NCBI GenBank assembly: GCA_910575075.1
Contig: CAJTCY010000010.1
Coordinates: 108,373 to 172,372 of the forward strand
Direction of reading: 5' to 3'
DNA from: Lachnospiraceae bacterium
GTDB lineage: Bacteria; Bacillota; Clostridia; Lachnospirales; Lachnospiraceae
DNA length: 64,000 nt
Shown: one piece after another, positions 32,181 through 41,902 of the stretch
Numbering within the stretch: position 1 is the first letter of the stretch
How the letters are laid out: the number at the start of each line of letters is the position of its first letter
Made by a program: the position numbers and the translations under genes
The notes under the pieces: model-generated
Databases searched by the model: none
What the model saw: only the letters and a program-made list of their open reading frames with translations
What the model was told of the DNA's origin: nothing

Positions 32181-33191
32181 TTACAGCAGCATAATGCCGT
32201 GTTCTTTAGCTTCTTTTGCAATCTCTTCTTTCCACAGGGAGGACTGTACCTCTCCAATATGCGCTTTTCTTAAAAAAAACATGCAGATACGGGATTGCCC
32301 GATGCCGCCGCCGATGGTCAGAGGCAGTTTCTGCTCCAGAATGGATTTCTGGAAAGGTAGTTCAGCACGCTCCGGGCATTCTGCTTTGTCAAGCTGGGAC
32401 GCCAGTGATGTCTCGTCCACCCGGATGCCCATGGAGGACAGTTCCAGAGCAATGTCCAGTACGGGATAGTATACTAAAATATCGGCGTTTAATGCCCAGT
32501 CATCATAATCAGGAGCCCTGCCGTCATGGGGTTCCCCGGAGGCAAGCTTATCACCGATCTGCATGAGGCATACGGCGCCTTTTTCTTTACAAATCCGGTA
32601 TTCCCGTTCTTTAGGCGTAGATTCTGGATACATGGTTTCCAGTTCTCTGGTAGTGATAAAGAAAATGTCATGGGGAAGAATTTCTTCTATGTAGTCATAG
32701 CGGATTGCCATATACTTTTCTGTTTTCCGCAGGACTTTGTAGACTATTTTTACGGTTTCTTTCAGAAAGTCAAGATTCCTGTCTTCTCTGGTAATAATTT
32801 TTTCCCAGTCCCACTGATCCACAAAAATAGAGTGGATATTGTCTGTTTCTTCGTCCCGGCGGATGGCGTTCATATCGGTATAAAGCCCTTCTCCTGTGGA
32901 AAATCCATATTTTTTCAATGCATAGCGTTTCCATTTGGCAAGCGAGTGGACGATTTCCGCCTGCTTTTCATTCTGTTCTTTGATGCCGAAAGTGACCGGG
33001 CGTTCCACGCCATTTAAATTGTCATTAAGGCCGGATGCCGGATCTACAAACAGCGGTGCGGACACGCGCCGCAGGTTCAGCCGTTCAGACAGCAGATTCT
33101 GAAAAAAGTCTTTTACTGTTTTAATGGCAATCTGTGTGTCATGCAGGCTCAGCTCTGATTGATAGTTTTCTGGTATAATTAAATGTTCCAT
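32181..33191 (-). CDS. asnA: Aspartate--ammonia ligase (asparagine synthetase A)
   Basis: A 336-residue enzyme of the AsnA type, related to class II aspartyl-tRNA synthetases. Visible landmarks are RVSAPLFVDPASGLNDNLNG, the long VHSLAKWKRYAL helix, GLYTDMNAIRRDEE, HSIFVDQWDWEK and the C-terminal GGGIGQSRICMFFL. It makes asparagine from aspartate, ammonia and ATP. The start at 33191 follows AAGGAG on the minus strand (MEHLIIPENY); the upstream extension to 33242 is unlikely. It is divergent from the ABC-F gene. No T-box is visible upstream. Confidence 0.95.
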   Translation of the reverse strand: MEHLIIPENYQSELSLHDTQIAIKTVKDFFQNLLSERLNLRRVSAPLFVDPASGLNDNLNGVERPVTFGIKEQNEKQAEIVHSLAKWKRYALKKYGFSTGEGLYTDMNAIRRDEETDNIHSIFVDQWDWEKIITREDRNLDFLKETVKIVYKVLRKTEKYMAIRYDYIEEILPHDIFFITTRELETMYPESTPKEREYRICKEKGAVCLMQIGDKLASGEPHDGRAPDYDDWALNADILVYYPVLDIALELSSMGIRVDETSLASQLDKAECPERAELPFQKSILEQKLPLTIGGGIGQSRICMFFLRKAHIGEVQSSLWKEEIAKEAKEHGIMLL

Positions 33192-33323
33192 GATGCGCTC
33201 CTTGCGTTTTAATTTATTTTCGCTACAATTATATGCCTGCATTTATATTTTTTCAATAAGTAAGTTGAGGTTTTTGCGAAAATGTGAGAAAATAAGGTGA
33301 GTTTACGAAGGAGACAGTAATAT

Positions 33324-34877
33324 ATGATTTTAGATGTGAAAAATTTAACCCATGGTTTCGGGGACCGGGCAATTTTTAATGATGTATCTTTCCGTCTGCT
33401 GAAAGGTGAGCATATAGGACTGATCGGAGCCAATGGAGAAGGAAAGTCTACGTTTCTGAATATCGTCACAGGACATTTACAGCCAGATGAAGGTAAGGTA
33501 GAATGGGCGAAAAATGTCCATGCCGGTTATCTCGACCAGCATACGGTGCTAAAAGCAGGAATGACTGTCGGCGATGTACTTAAGAGCGCGTTTTCATTTC
33601 TCTTTGATATGGAAGCAGAAATGAATCAGATGTTTGAAAAGATGGGGGATGCAGATGAGGCAGAGATGGCAGAACTTATGGAAGAAACTGGAACGATTCA
33701 GGATCTGCTGGACCAGCATGATTTTTATATTATCGACGCTAAGGTGGAGGAAGTGGCGCGGGCCTTGGGAATTCAGGAGCTGGGACTTGATACAGATGTG
33801 ACAGAACTAAGCGGCGGACAGCGGACGAAGGTGCTGCTGGCAAAGCTGCTGCTGGAAAAGCCGGATATTCTGCTGCTGGACGAGCCTACCAATTATTTGG
33901 ATGAAAATCATATTGAATGGCTGAAACGGTATCTTTTGGATTATGAAAATGCATTTATTCTCATTTCCCATGATATTCCATTTCTGAATAGCGTGGTAAA
34001 TATTATTTACCATATGGAAAATCAGGAATTAAACCGATATGTGGGTGATTATGATAAGTTCATGGAAGTCTATGAGATGAAAAAAGCTCAGCTTGAGGCA
34101 GCATATAAGAAACAACAGAAGGAAATTGAAGATTTGAAGGATTTTGTGGCAAGAAATAAAGCACGTGTTGCCACTCGCAATATGGCGATGTCCAGACAGA
34201 AGAAGCTCGATAAAATGGATGTGATTGAGCTGGCGGCGCAGCGCCCTAAACCAGAGTTTTTCTTTCAAAATGCCAGGGCATCTGGAAAGGTAGTTTTTGA
34301 AACGGAGGATCTAGTACTGGGATATGAAAAGGACAGACCGTTGTCTAAACCGTTGAATCTTCGCATGGAACGGGGAGAGAAGATTGCCATTGTAGGAACC
34401 AATGGAATTGGGAAGACGACGTTTCTTAAGAGCGTGCTGGGGCTGGTAAAACCTCTTTCCGGAAAAGCATGGCTGGGAGATTATCTTTTCCCAGGGTATT
34501 TTGAGCAGGAGATGGCAGCCAGTGAAAACAGCTGTATTGAGGAAATCTGGGAGACTTTTCCGGCGTTCAGTCAGTATGAGGTCCGCTCTGCCCTGGCAAA
34601 ATGCGGATTGACTACGAAGCATATTGAAAGCAAGGTCAAAGTATTAAGCGGTGGGGAACAGGCGAAAGTCCGTCTCTGCAAGCTGCTGAATGTGGAGACG
34701 AATGTGCTGCTGCTGGACGAGCCTACCAATCATCTGGATGTGGACGCCAAGGAGGAATTGAAACGTGCTTTGAAAGAGTATAAGGGAGCCATTTTGCTGG
34801 TGTGCCATGAACCGGAATTTTATCAGGATGTGGTGAAGCAGATTTGGAATATGGAAGAATATTCGCTGCTGCAGTAA
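33324..34877 (+). CDS. ABC-F family ATPase (ribosome-acting)
   Basis: A 517-residue protein with two ABC domains and no membrane helices. Walker A motifs are GANGEGKST and GTNGIGKTT, signatures are LSGGQRTKV and LSGGEQAKV, and both Walker B motifs read LLLDEPTN. A charged linker (about 240-320) joins the domains. ABC-F proteins act on the ribosome, in translation factor or antibiotic-protection roles. Length and the linker resemble the YbiT/YkpA group rather than known resistance factors. AAGGAGAC precedes the start. Confidence 0.92.
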   Translation: MILDVKNLTHGFGDRAIFNDVSFRLLKGEHIGLIGANGEGKSTFLNIVTGHLQPDEGKVEWAKNVHAGYLDQHTVLKAGMTVGDVLKSAFSFLFDMEAEMNQMFEKMGDADEAEMAELMEETGTIQDLLDQHDFYIIDAKVEEVARALGIQELGLDTDVTELSGGQRTKVLLAKLLLEKPDILLLDEPTNYLDENHIEWLKRYLLDYENAFILISHDIPFLNSVVNIIYHMENQELNRYVGDYDKFMEVYEMKKAQLEAAYKKQQKEIEDLKDFVARNKARVATRNMAMSRQKKLDKMDVIELAAQRPKPEFFFQNARASGKVVFETEDLVLGYEKDRPLSKPLNLRMERGEKIAIVGTNGIGKTTFLKSVLGLVKPLSGKAWLGDYLFPGYFEQEMAASENSCIEEIWETFPAFSQYEVRSALAKCGLTTKHIESKVKVLSGGEQAKVRLCKLLNVETNVLLLDEPTNHLDVDAKEELKRALKEYKGAILLVCHEPEFYQDVVKQIWNMEEYSLLQ

Positions 34878-34922
34878 TATCAGCAAACTCAGCACACGCA
34901 CGAGGAGAGGACAGGATTAATC

Positions 34923-35387
34923 ATGAAATATATGACCAGAGATGAATTTGAACATTTTGATTTTTCAGAAGCTTATATTCAGGACATTCAGGTGATGCAG
35001 GGACTGTTTCATTTTTATTTGGATAATGTCACCATTCTGCCGGAAAACTCCTGTAACCGAGATATTCGTAAAATGCGGGCGAATAATTTTGTCATGAAGA
35101 TGGAAGAGTGTACCGTGGAAGCCATTGTTGAAGAGGGATTTCAGCACTATGACGCAGATGGAAAACTGCTTCATGTCTATGAAGATGCCCAGGTGGACCC
35201 CAAAAAGCACGGAAGTGTCCTGAAATCATTTTCAGAGGGAATGATTTATTCTGCCAGCAAGCAGGATAAAGAGTATCTTTTCTTTATTGACGGAAACGAT
35301 GAAAAAACGTACCAGCTTCGGTTGAGGGCGTCTGCGGATGTGGAGGAATGGGACCGCTTTCTGAACAGGGAGGATGAGATCGGATGA
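34923..35387 (+). CDS. Conserved hypothetical protein upstream of GH42
   Basis: A 154-residue acidic cytosolic protein (MKYMTRDEFEHFDFSEAYIQ). Mixed alpha/beta composition, with a beta-rich middle (LFHFYLDNVTILPENSC) and late YLFFIDGNDEKTYQLRLRA. No signal peptide, membrane helix or motif I recognise. It is preceded by GAGGAGAGG and its stop codon overlaps the ATG of the beta-galactosidase by four bases (ATGA), so translation is coupled. The subdomain pattern suggests a small-ligand or immunity-type fold, but function is unknown. Confidence 0.7.
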   Translation: MKYMTRDEFEHFDFSEAYIQDIQVMQGLFHFYLDNVTILPENSCNRDIRKMRANNFVMKMEECTVEAIVEEGFQHYDADGKLLHVYEDAQVDPKKHGSVLKSFSEGMIYSASKQDKEYLFFIDGNDEKTYQLRLRASADVEEWDRFLNREDEIG

Positions 35388-37369
35388 AACAACTGCATTT
35401 TGGAGTAGACTATTATCCAGAGCATTGGGAACGGGAACGCTGGGAAGTGGATGCGGAATTGATGCGGCAAATGGGAATTCAGATGGTCCGCATGGCAGAG
35501 TTTTCCTGGCACAAGCTTCAGCCGGAGGAAAACAGATTTGATTTTGGGTGGCTGGATGAGGCGATAACCCTGCTGGGAAGCTATGGGATTTACACGGTTC
35601 TGGGAACACCGACGGCAGCGCCGCCCGCATGGCTGATTCAGAAGTATCCTCAGATTCTGCCGATTGACCGGGAAGGAAGAGTCAGAGGATTTGGAGGCAG
35701 GCATCATGACTGTCAGTCTAATTCCGTATATCGGGAATACGTCCGTAAGCTGGTGACAGAACTTGCACGGCATTATGGAAAGAATCCATGGGTGATTGGC
35801 TGGCAGCCAGATAATGAGCTGGGCAACAGCCATCAGGAACTGTGTACCTGTGAAAGCTGCAGGCGGCGTTTTCAGAGATGGCTGGAGAAGAAGTATGGCA
35901 CGACGGCAGAACTGAACAAATCATGGGGGGCAGCGTTTTGGAGCCAGGAATATAATGATTTTGCAGAAGTGTGTGCCCCAAGGATTACGGTTACCGGGGA
36001 GAATCCTTCTGCCATGCTGGACTGGAAACGGTTTTGTTCAGATTTAATTGTTGATTTTACAAGAGAGCAGACAGATATCATTCGAACATTTGCAGGAAAC
36101 CAGTTTATCACCCATAACTATATGGGATTTGCGGATAAGGTGGATTATTATAAATTAGGGGAATTGCTGGATTTTGTGTCTCATGACCAGTACCCTGGCG
36201 GATTTTATCTTACAGAGTCGCCTCATGAGAAAAACCATGTGCTGGCGGCAGCGCTGGATGTGGTGCGCAGTTATAAAAATATGCCCTTTTGGATTATGGA
36301 ACAGCAGTCGGGAATTACAGGATGGGAGATTATGGGCAGAGCGCCTGCACCGGGCCAGCTGTCTGCGTGGAGTATACAATCCATTGCTCATGGTGCAGAT
36401 GCCGTCGTTTTCTTCCGCTGGCGGACTTGCGCCATGGGTACGGAGCAGTACTGGCATGGTATTCTGCCGCACAGCGGCAATCCGGGACGGCGGTATGAAG
36501 AGCTGAAAAATCTGATTCAGACCATGGAACCGCTGATGGAACGGCTGCAGGGCAGTATGCCAAGACCCCAGGTGGGGATCGTCTTCTCTTTTGAACAAGA
36601 ATATGCTTTCCAGATACAGCCTCATCATAAAGATTTAAGCTATACCGGACAGATTCAGAAATATTACGGTGCGCTGTATCAGCGGAATATATCGGTGGAT
36701 TTTGTGCCGGAGCAGGGACATTTCAAAAAGTATCAGTTGCTGATTGCTCCTTTACAGTACCTGATGTCTGAAGGACTGGAAGAAAAATATATGGAATATG
36801 TCAGACAGGGAGGGCATCTGCTGCTTACCATGCGCACTGGGGTAAAAGATGTCCATAACCTTTGCATGACAGACAGAGAACTTCCGGGGAGGCTCAGTGA
36901 GCTGGCAGGAGTTGAAATTCTGGATTATGACTGCCTTAAGGATACGCATGTGAAGGTTCAGTACCAGGGACGAAGCCTGCAGGCAGATATCTGGAGTGAC
37001 CTGATGCGCCTTCTGCCAGAGACACAGGTATTGGCATGCTATGACAGTGAATTTTATAAAGGGGAACCGTGCATTACCAGGCACTCATACGGAGAGGGTC
37101 TCTGCTATTATGTGGGTACACAGCCAGGTGAAAAGCTGATGGAAGCTTTGCTTACAGAGGTTTGCCGGCGGGCAGAGGTAAAGCCTGTCTGCCAGGCACA
37201 AAAGGATGTGGAGTGTATGGTGAGGGAAAATGGCAGGAAACGTTTTCTGTTTGCCATCAATCATTCCAGTGAAGAAAGATGTTATACGGTGCCAGAAGGG
37301 TACCAGCTGCTTCGAGGAGAACAGGCTGGAAAACTGAGGGCGTATGAAGCGCAGATTTTGGAAAGATAA
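35384..37369 (+). CDS. GH42 beta-galactosidase
   Basis: A 661-residue glycoside hydrolase of family 42. It opens FGVDYYPEHWERERWEVDA; the acid/base is Glu145 in QPDNELGNS and the nucleophile Glu306 in WIMEQQSG. A cysteine cluster (LCTCESCRRRF, about 153-163) matches the zinc site of some GH42 enzymes. The trimerisation and C-terminal beta domains follow. No signal peptide, so it is intracellular and acts on imported galactosides, probably human or plant oligosaccharides in a gut setting. Confidence 0.94.
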   Translation: MKQLHFGVDYYPEHWERERWEVDAELMRQMGIQMVRMAEFSWHKLQPEENRFDFGWLDEAITLLGSYGIYTVLGTPTAAPPAWLIQKYPQILPIDREGRVRGFGGRHHDCQSNSVYREYVRKLVTELARHYGKNPWVIGWQPDNELGNSHQELCTCESCRRRFQRWLEKKYGTTAELNKSWGAAFWSQEYNDFAEVCAPRITVTGENPSAMLDWKRFCSDLIVDFTREQTDIIRTFAGNQFITHNYMGFADKVDYYKLGELLDFVSHDQYPGGFYLTESPHEKNHVLAAALDVVRSYKNMPFWIMEQQSGITGWEIMGRAPAPGQLSAWSIQSIAHGADAVVFFRWRTCAMGTEQYWHGILPHSGNPGRRYEELKNLIQTMEPLMERLQGSMPRPQVGIVFSFEQEYAFQIQPHHKDLSYTGQIQKYYGALYQRNISVDFVPEQGHFKKYQLLIAPLQYLMSEGLEEKYMEYVRQGGHLLLTMRTGVKDVHNLCMTDRELPGRLSELAGVEILDYDCLKDTHVKVQYQGRSLQADIWSDLMRLLPETQVLACYDSEFYKGEPCITRHSYGEGLCYYVGTQPGEKLMEALLTEVCRRAEVKPVCQAQKDVECMVRENGRKRFLFAINHSSEERCYTVPEGYQLLRGEQAGKLRAYEAQILER

Positions 37370-37406
37370 TTATAAGAGAGAACGATGTCAGAAAGGAAAT
37401 AAGAAA

Positions 37407-37796
37407 ATGAAACAGATTATTAAAACAGTGGGACAAATTATGGAAGATTTAAGAGTGTTTACAAACTGGAATTTTGCAGGAGGAATGAAAGGAGATACCT
37501 GTATCATAAATGCGCCTCTTGTCAATGAGCAAGGGAAAAAGGTAGACGTAACGCTTGAATTCTACAAAACGGATGTGCTGATTAAGGTTACTGCGTGGAA
37601 TGACTGTTTTGACCGGGAGAAGGTAGAGCAGACCGTGGGCAGACTGGAAATTTCAGTGGAAACAGAATTAAATGAAGCATCTTTTATAATCAGTCATCAT
37701 GAGCCTCTGGGCGTATTGGAACACAGTGTCAAAGGTGTGCTGAAGCAATGCATCATACCTATGGTGGACGTGGCAGCAGAGTTGGTTGCAGAATAG
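37407..37796 (+). CDS. Small hypothetical protein downstream of GH42
   Basis: A 129-residue soluble protein (MKQIIKTVGQIMEDLRVF) with a beta-rich centre (GKKVDVTLEFYKTDVLIKVTAW) and an amphipathic C-terminal helix. The start at 37407 follows GAAAGGAAA at 37391-37399; the longer frame overlaps GH42. It is followed by a strong terminator, so it ends the 34923-37796 transcript. I do not recognise a family. Confidence 0.6.
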   Translation: MKQIIKTVGQIMEDLRVFTNWNFAGGMKGDTCIINAPLVNEQGKKVDVTLEFYKTDVLIKVTAWNDCFDREKVEQTVGRLEISVETELNEASFIISHHEPLGVLEHSVKGVLKQCIIPMVDVAAELVAE

Positions 37797-37813
37797 AAAA
37801 CAGGACATATTTA

Positions 37814-37848
37814 AGGGGGCTGTTGATTTCCTAACAGCCCCCTTTGTT
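37814..37848 (+). terminator. Strong Rho-independent terminator after the GH42 operon
   Basis: GGGGGCTGTT pairs perfectly with AACAGCCCCC around an 8-nt loop and is followed by TTTGTTT. Confidence 0.92.
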
Positions 37849-37950
37849 TCCTGTCAGTTAATTTTTTAAAGAAAAGTATCGCAGAAATCTGTTGAATGAC
37901 TGGGATAAAAGGACTTATACTTAGGTTATTAAAAGAAGGAGGAACCGCAT

Positions 37951-38154
37951 ATGAATGAAATTCAGGAATTTTTACCATTTTTGATACCAGTGATAGTATT
38001 GGAAATGGCGCTTCTGATTTATACGTTGCGTCATATTATGACACATACCAGTTATCGTCATGGAAACAGGGTATTGTGGATTATCGTTGTTGTGGCAGGG
38101 ATGGAGTTTATTGGACCCGTACTGTATTTTCTGCTGGGAAAAGAGGAAGGATGA
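37951..38154 (+). CDS. PLDc_N-domain small membrane protein (YxlE-like)
   Basis: A 67-residue protein of two hydrophobic helices (about 8-27 and 41-61) ending PVLYFLLGKEEG. That ending, W-x-x-[IV] then G-P-x-x-Y-F-x-x-G-[RK], is the phospholipase D N-terminal membrane domain signature, as in YxlE of Bacillus subtilis. AAGGAGGA at 37936-37943 supports the start. It lies seven bases before an ABC ATPase and permease, the same order as yxlE-yxlF-yxlG, but the sigY genes are absent. Confidence 0.8.
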   Translation: MNEIQEFLPFLIPVIVLEMALLIYTLRHIMTHTSYRHGNRVLWIIVVVAGMEFIGPVLYFLLGKEEG

Positions 38155-38160
38155 TGCGAG

Positions 38161-39063
38161 ATGAATATGCTGGAGATTTGCCATATTTCTAAAAGATTTG
38201 GGGATAAACAGGTTCTGCGGGATGTAGATTTTACAGTACCGGAACATGCAGTCTATGGATTTGTAGGGCAGAATGGCGCAGGGAAAACCACTACTATGAA
38301 GCTGGTGCTGGGACTTTTGGCTGCAGACAGCGGAGAGATACTGGTAAATGGAGAGAAGGTTTCCTTTGGAGAAAATCCTGTGAACCGGTATATTGGCTAT
38401 CTGCCAGATGTGCCGGAGTTTTATCCATATATGACGGCTGCCGAATACTTGAATTTTTGCGGAGCCATTACTGGAATGGATCTGCAGGAGTGTAAAAAGC
38501 GAACAGAAGAAATGCTTGCACTTGTTGGGCTTGCGGGGGAGAAACATCGGATCAGGGGATTTTCCAGAGGAATGAAACAGCGGCTGGGAATTGCCCAGGC
38601 ATTGCTGAACCGTCCCAAATTGCTGATTTGTGATGAGCCGACCTCGGCGCTGGACCCAGTGGGGAGAAAAGAAATTCTGGATATTTTAGTTTCTGCCAAA
38701 GAGCAGACTACGGTGCTTTTTTCCACTCATATCCTGTCTGACGTGGAGAAGATTTGTGAACAATTTGCCTTTCTGCATGAAGGGAAAATTCTGCGCCAGG
38801 GCAGTATGGAAGAGATGAGAAAGAGCTGTGGGCAAGCAGGATTTGAGATCGAACTGGAGAGAGAGCAGGATGCAGCAAAACTGTTGAGGCAGTTTCCAGA
38901 AGGAATCCAGAGGGGAGGGGCATATGTGTATTATGAGCCAGGAAAAGGGCAGCAGATGGAGGCAGTGTTAGCCTGGATTTTGGGAGAAGGGATGAGAATC
39001 CGTAAAGCAGAAAAATGCGGACTTACCCTGGAAGCTCTTTTTATGGAGGTGGTTGGCAAATGA
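38161..39063 (+). CDS. ABC exporter ATP-binding protein (YxlF-like)
   Basis: A 300-residue ABC ATPase: Walker [11 protein letters not shown], signature FSRGMKQRL, Walker [14 protein letters not shown], and a C-terminal ~80-residue extension (FEIELEREQDA) as in CcmA/NatA-type exporters. It works with the permease whose ATG overlaps its stop (ATGA). Substrate unknown. Confidence 0.9.
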   Translation: MNMLEICHISKRFGDKQVLRDVDFTVPEHAVYGFVGQNGAGKTTTMKLVLGLLAADSGEILVNGEKVSFGENPVNRYIGYLPDVPEFYPYMTAAEYLNFCGAITGMDLQECKKRTEEMLALVGLAGEKHRIRGFSRGMKQRLGIAQALLNRPKLLICDEPTSALDPVGRKEILDILVSAKEQTTVLFSTHILSDVEKICEQFAFLHEGKILRQGSMEEMRKSCGQAGFEIELEREQDAAKLLRQFPEGIQRGGAYVYYEPGKGQQMEAVLAWILGEGMRIRKAEKCGLTLEALFMEVVGK

Positions 39064-39830
39064 AAACAGGAATTGCCTTTTGGAAAAAAGAATGGATGGA
39101 TCTTGTGCGCAGCGGAAAGGCATTTTTACTGCTGCTGATATCTGCAGTTTTCGGAGTTATGAACCCGGCAATTGCAAAGCTGACGCCCTGGCTTATGGAA
39201 ATCATGTCAGAATCCCTGCAGGAAACAGGACTTCGTGTGACAGAAGTGGAAGTAGATGCCTTGACAAGCTGGGCACAGTTTTATAAAAATATGCCAATGG
39301 AGTTACTTGTGGTTGTTTTGCTGCTGTGCGGAATTTTTGTCCAGGAGTATCAGAGAGGGACACTGGTGCTGGCGCTTACCAAAGGGCTGTCAAGACGCAG
39401 TGTGTATTTGGCTAAGACGCTTATGTGTGTTCTGACATGGAGTATGTGCTTTTGGATGTCTTTTTTCATTACCTGGATGTATAACAGTTATTATTGGGAT
39501 GACGGAATTATTTCCAATTTATGGACGGCGGCGGTGTTGTTCTGGCTGTTTGGCATCTGGATATTTTTGGCGATGGTGTTTTTTTCTGCAGTTGCAAAAG
39601 AAATCTTCGGGGTGCTTGCCGGAACGGGCATGGTTCTGCTGATTTCTTATGTGGCAGGAATGTTTCCCAAGATTCAGAATTATCTTCCCACAAAGCTGCT
39701 GGAAGCACAGACACTGCTGACGGAATCAGCAGTGCCCGAAGATTTTTATCCAGCCGTCATAACTGCTGTCTTGCTGGCTGCGGCAGCAGGTCTGACGGGG
39801 ATGATTGTATTTGAAAGAAAAAGAATATAA
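39060..39830 (+). CDS. ABC exporter permease (YxlG-like)
   Basis: A 256-residue ABC-2 type membrane protein with a cytoplasmic charged start (MKTGIAFWKKEWMDLVRSG), a periplasmic-side loop (about 45-75) and five or six helices. The start at 39060 is within ATGA shared with the ATPase stop, after GGAGG at 39046-39050. It converges on the NhaC gene with only nine bases between stops and no evident terminator. Confidence 0.85.
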   Translation: MKTGIAFWKKEWMDLVRSGKAFLLLLISAVFGVMNPAIAKLTPWLMEIMSESLQETGLRVTEVEVDALTSWAQFYKNMPMELLVVVLLLCGIFVQEYQRGTLVLALTKGLSRRSVYLAKTLMCVLTWSMCFWMSFFITWMYNSYYWDDGIISNLWTAAVLFWLFGIWIFLAMVFFSAVAKEIFGVLAGTGMVLLISYVAGMFPKIQNYLPTKLLEAQTLLTESAVPEDFYPAVITAVLLAAAAGLTGMIVFERKRI

Positions 39831-39839
39831 ATTGCTGTA

Positions 39840-41462
39840 CTATTCTGTCTCTGTGCCTCCTGTCAGCGCCTTGATGGCAACCAGTACCCCAAGCATCAAC
39901 AGAATTCCCACCGGAAGAGCAATCCAGGCGGTCTGTACGAAACCGGCAATGATATAAGTGACAAAAGAGACTGCTGCCACAGTGACGGCATAGGGAAGCT
40001 GTGTGGAAACATGGTTTACATGGTTGCACTGGGCTCCCGCAGACGCCATAATGGTGGTGTCTGAGATCGGGGAGCAGTGATCGCCGCATACTGCTCCTGC
40101 CATACATGCAGAAATCGACATGATCATCATGTTTTCATCTCTTCCGGAAAATACTGCGACTACAATAGGAATCAGGATGCCGAAGGTGCCCCAGGAGGTT
40201 CCGGTCGCAAATGCCAGGAAGCATCCAACCAGGAAAATGATTGCCGGAAGGAGTCTCACCAGTCCCGTAGCGCTGGCTTCCATAACCCCTGCCACATAGT
40301 TGGCAGCGCCAAGACTGTCTGTCATTGCCTTTAAGGTCCAGGCAAGTGTCAGAATTAAGATTGCGGGAACCATTGCTTTGAAGCCTTCTGGAATACATGC
40401 CATGGATTCACTGAATTTCAGTACCTTTCTCACTGCATAGAAGATAATGGTAATGATAAATGCAAAAAAGCTTCCCAGTACCAACCCTACGGATGCATCA
40501 CTTGCAGAGAAGGCTTCTACAAAACCTGCTCCGCTAAAGAAGTCGCCGGTGTATATCATGCCGATGACACAACAGATAATCAGGACAATGATGGGAAAGA
40601 CCAGATCAATCACTTTGCCCCTGCTATTTCCGGTTTCATCTTTGGCATTGGCATAAGGACGGTCCGCTGTGGTAAATAAATCTCCTTTCACAGCATTTTT
40701 TTCATGTTGTTTCATAGGACCGAATTCCACTTTTAGAAACAGCATGCCTACCATCATGACAATGGTAAGAAGTGCATAGAAATTATAAGGAATTGCACGG
40801 ACAAAGATGGACAGTCCGTCTTCACCTTCTACAAATCCAGTGACTGCCGCTGCCCAGGAAGAAATGGGAGCGATAATGCAAACCGGAGCGGCGGTAGCGT
40901 CAATCAGATAGGACAATTTTGCACGGGACACATTGTGCTTGTCTGTGACCGGGCGCATGACGCTTCCTACTGTAAGGCAGTTGAAATAATCGTCAATAAA
41001 AATCAGTACTCCCAGAAGAATCGTGGCAAGCTGTGCGCCTATACGGCTTTTGATATGTACACTTGCCCAGCGTCCAAATGCCGCCGAGCCTCCTGCCTGG
41101 TTCATCATGCATACCATAATTCCCAGGATCACCAGAAATACAAGAATTCCCACGTTATACTTGTCAGAGAGTACACCGATAATTCCGTCCTGAAATACGT
41201 GGGTAATGGTTTTTTCAAACGTAAAATCAGAGTAAAATACACCTCCGATTAAGATGCCGATAAACAGGGAGCTGTATACTTCCTTGGTGATCAGGGCAAG
41301 TACAATTGCCACGATTGGAGGTACCAAAGCCCAGAAGGTAGCGTACATGGAAGGCACATATTCTTCTGCTTCTTCTGCCGCGAATGCAAGCATAGGGCTA
41401 AAGATCATCAGTATCATAACTGCCGGCAGCGCCAGCATTAATCTATGTCTTATGTTTTTCAT
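39840..41462 (-). CDS. NhaC-family Na+/H+ antiporter
   Basis: A 540-residue transporter. After a signal-like first segment (ending LAFAAEEAEEY) there are about eleven helices. Features of the NhaC/YheL family are IFIDDYFNCLTVGSVM, a repeat-like SPISDTTIMAS late motif and FATGTSWGTFGI. It should exchange cytosolic Na+ for H+ (or couple amino acid/organic acid exchange in some members). It lies downstream of, but separated by a terminator from, the PqqD-OPT pair on the same strand. Confidence 0.9.
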   Translation of the reverse strand: MKNIRHRLMLALPAVMILMIFSPMLAFAAEEAEEYVPSMYATFWALVPPIVAIVLALITKEVYSSLFIGILIGGVFYSDFTFEKTITHVFQDGIIGVLSDKYNVGILVFLVILGIMVCMMNQAGGSAAFGRWASVHIKSRIGAQLATILLGVLIFIDDYFNCLTVGSVMRPVTDKHNVSRAKLSYLIDATAAPVCIIAPISSWAAAVTGFVEGEDGLSIFVRAIPYNFYALLTIVMMVGMLFLKVEFGPMKQHEKNAVKGDLFTTADRPYANAKDETGNSRGKVIDLVFPIIVLIICCVIGMIYTGDFFSGAGFVEAFSASDASVGLVLGSFFAFIITIIFYAVRKVLKFSESMACIPEGFKAMVPAILILTLAWTLKAMTDSLGAANYVAGVMEASATGLVRLLPAIIFLVGCFLAFATGTSWGTFGILIPIVVAVFSGRDENMMIMSISACMAGAVCGDHCSPISDTTIMASAGAQCNHVNHVSTQLPYAVTVAAVSFVTYIIAGFVQTAWIALPVGILLMLGVLVAIKALTGGTETE

Positions 41463-41483
41463 TACAAATGCTCTCCTTTGTAA

Positions 41484-41526
41484 AAGACTGCCCCTTTACA
41501 ATTTTGCTTGTGAAGGAGGCAGTCTT
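41484..41526 (-). terminator. Terminator of the OPT-PqqD operon
   Basis: On the minus strand AAGACTGCC with a CCTT extension pairs with AAGG and GGCAGTCTT and leads into TTACAAAGG. It stands between the PqqD-like and NhaC genes and separates their transcripts. Confidence 0.75.
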
Positions 41527-41537
41527 AAATGTAAAAA

Positions 41538-41885
41538 TTATTTTTGCTTTACATATCCTATGAATTTATTCTGATACAGAATCTGTATATATTTTACAAG
41601 CCGCGGCACTACAGGTTCTGCTTTTTCGCCGAACTGTGCAGACACAAGATTTGAAATTTCATAAACATTGCGTCTGCCGTCCATCTGCTGCCAGACATAG
41701 CTTCCATATTCATCTAGGGAAATATGGCTGACACGAGGCCGTTTAAAGAACTTCTGTGCAATCCAGTTGTAAAATCCTTTGTTCACCATATGAACGGTGA
41801 CATTTCCTTTTTTATCTGCGTCCCAGGTATACGCCGGGTTGCAGACCGGAATAAAATCCATAAAATTTTTCTTTTTTCTGCCCAC
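41538..41885 (-). CDS. PqqD-superfamily (RRE-like) small protein
   Basis: A 115-residue protein with the PqqD/RiPP-recognition fold pattern: HISLDEYGSYVWQQMDGRRNVYEIS, then VVPRLVKYIQILYQNKFIGYV. PqqD domains are winged-helix binders of ribosomally made peptide precursors. No precursor peptide or radical SAM enzyme lies nearby, so here it is an orphan. It is 17 bp downstream of the oligopeptide transporter gene and is co-transcribed with it. The N-terminal 45 residues (basic start, then beta-rich) may be a separate adaptor. Confidence 0.8.
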   Translation of the reverse strand: MGRKKKNFMDFIPVCNPAYTWDADKKGNVTVHMVNKGFYNWIAQKFFKRPRVSHISLDEYGSYVWQQMDGRRNVYEISNLVSAQFGEKAEPVVPRLVKYIQILYQNKFIGYVKQK

Positions 41886-41902
41886 GGATTCTCCTTTAAA
41901 TC